Shown: piece after piece, positions 15,784-20,457 of the stretch | How positions within the stretch are numbered: position 1 is the stretch's first letter | Layout: the number at the start of each line of letters is the position of its first letter | NCBI GenBank assembly: GCA_051889215.1 | Contig: JBJFDC010000009.1 | Span: forward strand, 1-20,457 | Length of the DNA stretch: 20,457 nucleotides | Origin: UMGS1470 sp051889215 | Lineage (GTDB): Bacteria; Bacillota; Clostridia; Christensenellales; UBA1242 | Direction of reading: 5' to 3' | Program-made: the position numbers and the translations under genes | Notes under the pieces: model-generated | The model's database searches: none | Seen by the model: only the letters and a program-made list of their open reading frames with translations | What the model was told of the DNA's origin: nothing

Positions 15784-15812
15784 ATAATATCATAACCAAA
15801 ACCCGAGGTCAA
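15784..15812 (-). promoter_or_regulatory. tRNA-Trp/trpS promoter
   Basis: On the minus strand TTGACC (15807-15812), 17 bp, TATTAT (15784-15789), preceded by TGA, which gives an extended -10. Each box is one base from consensus. Confidence 0.82.
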
Positions 15813-15842
15813 CAAAAAACAAAAAATACTTTGTTAGACAAC

Positions 15843-15864
15843 AAAAAACGAGGCTTTCACCCCG
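15843..15864 (-). terminator. Terminator of the four-gene membrane operon
   Basis: On the minus strand CGGGG-tgaaag-CCTCG (one G-T pair) followed by six T, about 24 nt after the last stop codon. It separates this operon from tRNA-Trp. Confidence 0.8.
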
Positions 15865-15888
15865 CTCATGACTAACCGATTTAGATTG

Positions 15889-16245
15889 TTATTCTTGCTC
15901 AATTTCTTTTTCTTTCTCCACATTCTCAAGTTCTTCAAAATTTTTTCCTGCAATTTTTTTCTGCAAAGAATATAAACTCATAGTGTTTCTAATAATGCAA
16001 GACAAAGCAAATAAGATAAAAAATACAACTAAACCTTGCAACAAACAAATTGCACCATATCCCAGATTTGCATATACCATTGCTCTGTCCACCTCTTTAA
16101 TTCCTGTTTCGCCAAGACATTTTATTGCTTTCCAACAAAAAATTAGAAATGCAAGTGCACTAATTGCAAGATATACATAAGAAAATATTTTTATCTTTTT
16201 TTCGTCTTCATTCCTCAATTTCATAATCCTGTGATTTTCCTTCAT
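15889..16245 (-). CDS. Small membrane protein, two predicted TM helices (operon gene 4)
   Basis: Unrecognised, 118 residues. Two hydrophobic helices (about 22-43 and 61-85) are joined by a short loop, and a charged, probably helical C-terminal tail ends in Glu/Lys-rich sequence. The layout (TM, loop, TM, coil) matches the preceding gene, and a few aligned residues (G..LL.GL.VF around TM2) hint that the two are distant paralogs. Neither start is well marked: ATG at 16245 lacks a Shine-Dalgarno sequence, and ATG at 16224 has AGGA only 2 nt upstream. Both lie within the end of the preceding gene, so translation is probably coupled. It is the last gene before the terminator. Confidence 0.7.
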   Translation of the reverse strand: MKENHRIMKLRNEDEKKIKIFSYVYLAISALAFLIFCWKAIKCLGETGIKEVDRAMVYANLGYGAICLLQGLVVFFILFALSCIIRNTMSLYSLQKKIAGKNFEELENVEKEKEIEQE

Positions 16246-16633
16246 TATTTTTTTTCATGCTTTTTAACTTTTCAAGTTCTTGTTTTATTTCTGCGATTTC
16301 AATACGCTGATCTCTTATTTGTGAGTCGCAATTATAATCGTTTTGTATATTGAAACTCACTATATCGCACACAACAAATACAGACAAACCTGCCAAAAGC
16401 CAGAGAACTCCACTCGCAATATTTTGTAATTTTAATTTTGTAATTTCATCAGCAAAATATGGCGATACATTTGAAGAATTCAGTTGTGCCGTTTGATAAA
16501 CAGCATAAATTAACATGACTCCTCCTACAACAAACCAAAAATACCCGAATATTTTTAATATTCCCATAGCATTAACCTTGTATTCCAGTTTGTTTTTCAA
16601 TGACCCTCCGTGACTATTTCTGACAATTCTCAT
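16208..16633 (-). CDS. Small membrane protein with coiled-coil tail (operon gene 3)
   Basis: Unrecognised, 141 residues. Two hydrophobic helices (about 23-44 and 71-92) are followed by a Lys/Glu-rich heptad-like stretch (IRDQRIEIAEIKQELEKLKS, about 107-126) likely to form a coiled coil. The start at 16633 has GGAGG 8-9 nt upstream and overlaps the preceding gene by 20 nt. An alternative ATG at 16567 (MGILKIFGYFWF) has AAGG 8 nt upstream and would place the first helix at the N-terminus. It overlaps the next gene as well, which is typical of proteins made together. Function unknown. Confidence 0.72.
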   Translation of the reverse strand: MRIVRNSHGGSLKNKLEYKVNAMGILKIFGYFWFVVGGVMLIYAVYQTAQLNSSNVSPYFADEITKLKLQNIASGVLWLLAGLSVFVVCDIVSFNIQNDYNCDSQIRDQRIEIAEIKQELEKLKSMKKNNEGKSQDYEIEE

Positions 16634-17213
16634 TTTGTATAACCTCCAAAAATGAAACCACTTCTTGCATGGTTTTTATGGTTTGACGATAACAATCGGA
16701 AGTTTTTATTAATCCAAAATTCATAAAAGTTTTTTGAATCAAATTATAGACAATCTGTGGTTTTTCCAACTTTTTAAGTCTAATAATCAATTTCAAATCA
16801 TGACATTTGCCTTGTGTATCCGCCGAAAATATTCCTGCCCACCATCCACTGATTGCCGCACCTGTCGTCATTTGCCCGCCGTTTTCATAAATTTCGTATC
16901 CAAGTATTTCATCAACTCCAATAATAGACATTTCACCCTCATCGTAATTAATTAAGCAAATCTTTTTATTTATCTCATCAAGCACAATCATCTTTTTGTA
17001 AATGTTAATCTGTTTATCCGTTGTATTGTCTGACATATAAAATACTTTTGTCATTTGAAAACCATCATTTTGAAGTTTTTCGCAAACCTTGTCATTAATC
17101 TCTTTCTGTCTTTCTCGATTGTTTTTTTCATTTAGATAAAAAACAATGGAATATATTACAAAGGCGAATAACAACACAAAAATAAAAATCAACCAAACAT
17201 AAACATAAATCAT
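16614..17213 (-). CDS. Membrane-anchored protein with possible bPH-like domain (operon gene 2)
   Basis: A 199-residue protein with one N-terminal membrane helix (MIYVYVWLIFIFVLLFAFVI and on to about residue 27), then a charged linker and a soluble domain. The part from about residue 70 (KKMIVLDEINKKICLINYDE, then VDEILGYEIYENGG, a Gly-rich turn, then CHDLKLIIRLKKLEKPQIVYNLI) resembles the bacterial PH-like region found with SHOCT-type proteins; this is my reading of the pattern and not confirmed. The start at 17213 is chosen for GAGGTG, 3-4 nt upstream; the longer frame overlaps the previous gene. Stop is TAG. It begins 10 nt after gene 1 ends. Confidence 0.75.
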   Translation of the reverse strand: MIYVYVWLIFIFVLLFAFVIYSIVFYLNEKNNRERQKEINDKVCEKLQNDGFQMTKVFYMSDNTTDKQINIYKKMIVLDEINKKICLINYDEGEMSIIGVDEILGYEIYENGGQMTTGAAISGWWAGIFSADTQGKCHDLKLIIRLKKLEKPQIVYNLIQKTFMNFGLIKTSDCYRQTIKTMQEVVSFLEVIQNENCQK

Positions 17214-17223
17214 AATCACCTCA

Positions 17224-17586
17224 CTACAAACCAAATTGAGATTTGGCACAAACCGTGCCATTTTCAAAACCTATGACAACCGTTTTTGCTTTATAGCTCC
17301 AAGTGTAATAAGCCAATGTATATCCACCATAACTTGATGAGGTGTCAAGAGTTCCTTCATTTCCATTAAAAATTTGAACAACTTGAGTGTAAGTCATTCC
17401 ATCTTTGATTTGTATGTAGTTCTCATATGTTAACCAGTCTTGTTCTTTCTCAACATCTTCTACCCTTGCCAGCCCAACACTTAGTCCAACAACTAACGCA
17501 ATGCCAATAATCAAACTAATGACTATAATCCAAACATTTTTTTTGCAATTATTGCGTGTATCTAAATTCAATTTTGTATCTTCCAT
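17224..17586 (-). CDS. DUF3862/BLIP-like membrane-anchored protein (operon gene 1)
   Basis: A 120-residue protein with one membrane helix at about 18-40 and an outer domain. The segment YENYIQIKDGMTYTQVVQIF, then GYTLAYYTWSYKAKTVVIGFENGTVCAKSQFGL, follows the pattern of the DUF3862 / beta-lactamase-inhibitor-like fold (GMTY..V at the start of the repeat, a Tyr-Trp strand, KSQ.GL at the end). In Firmicutes such domains are usually extracytoplasmic lipoproteins or anchored proteins of unknown role; here there is no lipobox Cys. AAGGAAAATT precedes the ATG. It is the first gene of the operon, behind a promoter with one palindromic operator at its start site and another just upstream. Confidence 0.8.
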   Translation of the reverse strand: MEDTKLNLDTRNNCKKNVWIIVISLIIGIALVVGLSVGLARVEDVEKEQDWLTYENYIQIKDGMTYTQVVQIFNGNEGTLDTSSSYGGYTLAYYTWSYKAKTVVIGFENGTVCAKSQFGL

Positions 17587-17600
17587 AATTTTCCTTTTGT

Positions 17601-17616
17601 GGGTTAAGTTTCACCC
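17601..17616. promoter_or_regulatory. Operator O1
   Basis: GGGTTAAGTTTCACCC, an imperfect palindrome at the predicted transcription start of the membrane operon, just downstream of its -10. Binding here would block that promoter. Confidence 0.7.
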
Positions 17617-17618
17617 AT

Positions 17619-17647
17619 AGGGTATCACGCTGAAGAATTAATGTCAA
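17619..17647 (-). promoter_or_regulatory. Promoter of the four-gene membrane operon
   Basis: On the minus strand TTGACA (17642-17647), 17 bp, TACCCT (17619-17624) preceded by TGA (extended -10). The perfect -35 and extended -10 compensate for a three-of-six hexamer. Operators lie on both sides. Confidence 0.65.
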
Positions 17648-17655
17648 TTATTTGA

Positions 17656-17671
17656 GGGTTAATTTTAACCC
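17656..17671. promoter_or_regulatory. Operator O2
   Basis: GGGTTAATTTTAACCC, the most symmetric of the three. It ends 8 bp from the operon's -35 and overlaps a possible -35 (TTAACC) for the regulator gene, so it could control both directions. Confidence 0.75.
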
Positions 17672-17702
17672 GTGGATTATTTTTGTTTAATATTAAACTC
17701 AT

Positions 17703-17718
17703 TGGTGAAAAATAACCC
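17703..17718. promoter_or_regulatory. Operator O3
   Basis: TGGTGAAAAATAACCC, whose complement GGGTTATTTTTCACCA matches O1 closely. It lies between the likely regulator promoter and its ribosome site, so it would suit autorepression. Confidence 0.65.
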
Positions 17719-17730
17719 ATAGGAGAAAGT

Positions 17731-17973
17731 ATGGATATTAGCCAAGCAGTTGCACAAAGAATTAGAGAGTTGTTGGGGCAAAAACAAATGTCCCAGTATA
17801 AACTAGAACATCTTGCGTGTTTGTCTCACGAAACTGTCAAGAGCATCATGAAAGGCAAAGCAAAAGGAGTTAATCTAAAAACAATAATTGCCATTGCCGA
17901 TGGATTTGGAATGACCGTTAGCGAATTTCTGAACTCTGACTTATTTTTATATGACAACCTAAATATTGATTAA
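17731..17973 (+). CDS. XRE-family transcriptional regulator
   Basis: An 80-residue protein made almost wholly of one helix-turn-helix domain: AQRIRELLGQKQMSQYKLEH (8-27), the recognition helix around LSHETVKSIMKG (32-43), and a closing helix LKTIIAIADGFGMTVSEFLN (49-68). Proteins of this size and kind usually bind palindromes as dimers. AGGAG lies 5-6 nt before the ATG. It is divergent from the four-gene membrane operon, with three related 16-bp palindromes in between, which strongly suggests that it controls the operon and itself. It has no ligand or protease domain, so what would relieve repression is not visible. It ends next to the pure A/T tract. Confidence 0.9.
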   Translation: MDISQAVAQRIRELLGQKQMSQYKLEHLACLSHETVKSIMKGKAKGVNLKTIIAIADGFGMTVSEFLNSDLFLYDNLNID

Positions 17974-17980
17974 AAATTAC

Positions 17981-18082
17981 AAAAAATAATTAAAATTAAT
18001 TAAAAATAATTAAAATTAATTAAAAATAAATAAAAAATTAAATTATTATTATAAAATAAATTAAATTTATTAATAATTTATT
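17981..18082. repeat. 102-bp pure A/T tract with internal repeats
   Basis: No G or C occurs for 102 bases. The first half repeats a roughly 20-base word built from AAAAATAATTAAAATTAATT. It lies between the XRE gene stop and the argS terminator and codes for nothing. Such DNA is easily melted and often bent. Confidence 0.85.
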
Positions 18083-18083
18083 C

Positions 18084-18124
18084 ATAAAAAATAAAGCTTT
18101 GCGAAAAACAAGCAAGGCTTTATT
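18084..18124. terminator. argS terminator (also faces the XRE gene)
   Basis: AATAAAGCTTTGC and GCAAGGCTTTATT form a 13-bp stem (one G-T pair) around about 8 nt. On the minus strand a T6 run follows, fitting the end of recR-argS; on the plus strand the tract is weak. Confidence 0.82.
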
Positions 18125-18129
18125 TATGA

Positions 18130-19857
18130 TTACATCTTGTCGGGAACATCAATCGCGAGAAGCGATAGACCAATTTCCAATATTTTGAGAACAAGTTTCA
18201 AAATATTTAAATAATTATTTTTTTGTTGTTGATTTTCCTCTGTTATTATTTTTGTTGAATTATAGAAAGTCGAAAATGCTTGGCAAATGTCATAGATGCT
18301 TTGGGCGACATAGTTTGGTGCTTTGTCATCATATGCGGCAAAAAGAGATTTTTCAAACTTTATGCATTCGAGGATAATATTTCTCTCAAGCGTGCCAAGT
18401 TTTCCACAAATGCAATTTGTTGTTGGTTGACATTTGTTCAAGATGCTTTTGATTCGAACTGCTGAATACAAAATGTATGGCCCTGTTTTTCCATCAAACG
18501 ACACAAACTTGTCAATATCAAAAATGTAGTCTTTTGCACGATAATTGATTAGGTCTCCAAATTTGAGTGCGGCAACACCAACAATGCGAGCAAGATTTTC
18601 ATCGCCGTCCCGATTGGTTTCTTTGATTTTTTCTTGCGCTTTGTCACAAATCAGTGCATACAAGTCGCCCAGTTTCATGACTCCGCCCTCGCGAGTTTTG
18701 TATGGCTTGCCATCTTTTCCGTTGACCGTGCCAAAAGGATAGTGCCCCAACTTCATTCCGTCAGATGTGAACCCGCACAAGTCGCTCACGCGAAACACTT
18801 GTTTGAAATGCAAACTTTGTCTGTCGTCTGTCACATACCAGATTTCATCTGGATTAAATTCGTGTTTACGCATCAAAATTGTCGCGAGGTCTGTTGTCGC
18901 ATAAAGGTCTGAACCAGTCGAGGACTTGACAATGACAGGTGGCATTGGTTCTTTGTCGTCATCTTTTGAAACGTCGACAATAATGGCACCCTGACTTTCT
19001 TGCGTGAGACCTTTTTGTTCAAGCAAATCAAGAAGCGGTTTCACATATGGTTCTGCATCGCTTTCGCCATAGAACAAATCAAAAAACACATTTAACCTTT
19101 TATATTCCTCATCAACCGACTCAACCGACACTTTTCTTATGTCTTGATAGAGGTCATAAAAACCCGCAACTTTTTTTTGCAATTTGACAGTTGCATCATG
19201 TGCTCGCTGGGCAAAGTCTTTGTCCACTTTTGCCCTTGCACTTGCTTTTGGATAGATTTCGTTAAACAAATTCATTGAAAGTGTTGGCTTTTCGCCTTTT
19301 CCACCAAAATAGAATGAAGTGTCAATCTCGTCCATAAGCTGGGCAATCACAAGCCCCATTTGGAGTCCCCAATCGCCAAGATGCGCGTCACCAACAACAT
19401 TGTCGCCACAAAATCTCGCAATCCTTTTTACACTTTCGCCAATGACAGCGCTGCGCAAATGCCCAACGTGAAGCGGCTTTGCAACATTTGCTCCACCATA
19501 ATCCAAAACGATTGTTTTTGGTTGTTTTGTCCCAATTCCCGCTCTTTGGTCTTTTGCCATGAACTCTGCGAGTTCGCAAAGCGTTTTGTCTGATATGACA
19601 AAATTTAAAAACCCAGGATTGCAAAAACTTGCTTCGGCGCATTTATTTGGATTTTTATTAAACTCTTGGACAATTTTTTCTGCAACAACACTTGGTGCGG
19701 CATGCAAATTTTTTGCAAGCACAAAACAAGCATTGCATTGAAAATCGCAAAGGTCCGGTTTGTTGCTCAAACCCACCTCTGCCAGTTTTGTGTCGTAGCC
19801 AAGTTTTTCAAAAACAACACGGAGTTGTTCGTTTAATAAATCTTGAAGTCTCATCAT
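18130..19857 (-). CDS. argS: Arginine--tRNA ligase
   Basis: ArgRS charges tRNA-Arg with arginine, using ATP and needing the tRNA for amino-acid activation. The 575-residue class I enzyme has the Add-1 N-terminal domain (about 1-105), DYGGANVAKPLHVGHLRSA with HVGH at 130-133, the LGDWGLQMG segment, and the C-terminal helical anticodon-binding domain after GKTGPYILYSAVRIKSIL. As in many ArgRS no canonical KMSKS is seen; the equivalent loop is around KTREGGVMKLGDL. The ATG at 19857 overlaps the recR stop as ATGA, with AAGGA 4 nt upstream; a second ATG follows directly, so the true start may be one codon later. It is co-transcribed with recR. Confidence 0.97.
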   Translation of the reverse strand: MMRLQDLLNEQLRVVFEKLGYDTKLAEVGLSNKPDLCDFQCNACFVLAKNLHAAPSVVAEKIVQEFNKNPNKCAEASFCNPGFLNFVISDKTLCELAEFMAKDQRAGIGTKQPKTIVLDYGGANVAKPLHVGHLRSAVIGESVKRIARFCGDNVVGDAHLGDWGLQMGLVIAQLMDEIDTSFYFGGKGEKPTLSMNLFNEIYPKASARAKVDKDFAQRAHDATVKLQKKVAGFYDLYQDIRKVSVESVDEEYKRLNVFFDLFYGESDAEPYVKPLLDLLEQKGLTQESQGAIIVDVSKDDDKEPMPPVIVKSSTGSDLYATTDLATILMRKHEFNPDEIWYVTDDRQSLHFKQVFRVSDLCGFTSDGMKLGHYPFGTVNGKDGKPYKTREGGVMKLGDLYALICDKAQEKIKETNRDGDENLARIVGVAALKFGDLINYRAKDYIFDIDKFVSFDGKTGPYILYSAVRIKSILNKCQPTTNCICGKLGTLERNIILECIKFEKSLFAAYDDKAPNYVAQSIYDICQAFSTFYNSTKIITEENQQQKNNYLNILKLVLKILEIGLSLLAIDVPDKM

Positions 19858-20447
19858 ATTTTCCTTCGTGACTCAATGGCGCGAGAAAGCGTCACCTCAT
19901 CTGCATATTCAATTTCGCTGCCCATGGAAACACCTTGAGCAATACGCGTTGTCTTCACCCCAAGCGGCGCGAGAAGTCTGGCGATATACATTGCGGTTGC
20001 ATCGCCCTCCACATCTGGATTTGTTGCAATAATAACCTCTTCCACTCCGCCTTCATTTATTCTTGCAAGAAGTTCTTTGATGCGAATGTCGTCCGGTCCA
20101 CGCCCCTCAAGCGGAGATATTGTCCCGTGCAAAACATGGTAAGAAAAATTCGTATTTTTGACTTTTTCCAGTGCAATTATGTCTTTTGGTTCTTTGACAA
20201 CACAAATAATTTTTTTGTCTCGAGTTTTGCATAGATTGCAAACACCTTGGTCGGTATAATTTCCACACACAGAGCAAAATCTCACCTTGTCTTTTGCATT
20301 TGTGAGTGCCGCGGCGAACTCCTCGGCAACTTCGCGGTCAGAGTTGATGATATGATAGGCATAGCGTTGAGCGGTTTTGAGTCCAACGCCTGGAAGCGAC
20401 CTAAATGCATTAACAAGTCTTTCTATTGGTTCAATAAAATTATCCAT
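19854..20447 (-). CDS. recR: Recombination protein RecR
   Basis: RecR works with RecF and RecO to load RecA on gapped DNA during recombinational repair. The 197-residue protein has normal length: helix-hairpin-helix LPGVGLKTAQRYA (18-30), a four-cysteine zinc finger (C58, C61, C70, C73), and a Toprim domain with VVKEPKDI and NPDVEGDATAMYI. The ATG at 20447 gives the usual N-terminus; an in-frame TTG at 20453 is possible. Only 10 nt upstream are visible, so the ribosome site cannot be judged. In Firmicutes recR commonly follows dnaX and the ybaB-type gene, which would lie beyond the window. Its TGA stop overlaps the argS start. Confidence 0.96.
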   Translation of the reverse strand: MDNFIEPIERLVNAFRSLPGVGLKTAQRYAYHIINSDREVAEEFAAALTNAKDKVRFCSVCGNYTDQGVCNLCKTRDKKIICVVKEPKDIIALEKVKNTNFSYHVLHGTISPLEGRGPDDIRIKELLARINEGGVEEVIIATNPDVEGDATAMYIARLLAPLGVKTTRIAQGVSMGSEIEYADEVTLSRAIESRRKI

Positions 20448-20457
20448 TATCAAAATC

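Overview
The window looks like a chromosome fragment of an uncultured, AT-rich Gram-positive bacterium of the Clostridia type. Reasons: low GC with A-rich codons, AGGAGG-like ribosome sites, near-consensus TTGACA/TATAAT promoters, many Rho-independent terminators, tRNA genes that encode CCA, and the DUF1385-prmC-prfA neighbourhood known from Firmicutes. TAA, TAG and TGA all act as stops (TGA ends prfA and recR), so the code is standard. Two 100-N runs (684-783 and 13792-13891) show it is a scaffold; both fall inside repeats.

Layout. 1-384: the 5' part of a lipoprotein gene on the minus strand, cut by the window edge. 480-930: a palindromic repeat cluster with a 41-bp tandem repeat and the first gap. 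968-5226: murC (minus) divergent from a DUF1385-prmC fusion gene overlapping prfA (plus). 5284-8568: a large surface protein with GLUG repeats (minus), behind a perfect consensus promoter. 8708-11392: secA (minus). 11596-12756: a 386-residue unassigned protein (plus) with a possible PUA/EVE-like N-terminal half.

12778-13500 is a tRNA locus. tRNA-fMet lies on the minus strand, and tRNA-Met and tRNA-Glu on the plus strand. Beside tRNA-fMet are two copies of a GC-rich element whose apical hairpins differ in sequence but both fold and are both capped by a stable tetraloop (UUCG in one, GCAA in the other, read on the plus strand). A 21-nt remnant of a second tRNA-fMet 3' end lies between them. Behind tRNA-Glu is an 80-bp duplication that starts inside the tRNA 3' end and whose second copy is split by the second gap. 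14022-14555 holds an orphan gene. 14660-15772 is a tRNA-Trp/trpS transcription unit.

15889-17973 is an accessory module. A small XRE-family regulator (plus) faces a four-gene operon of small membrane proteins (minus), with three copies of a 16-bp palindrome (GGGTTAAnTTTnACCC) in the intergenic region. After a 102-bp stretch of pure A/T come argS and recR (minus), overlapping by ATGA.

Most genes are housekeeping: cell-wall precursor synthesis (murC), translation termination (prmC, prfA), secretion (secA), aminoacylation (trpS, argS) and recombination repair (recR). The strongest candidates for undescribed biology are the duplicated structured element beside tRNA-fMet and the XRE/three-operator membrane operon.
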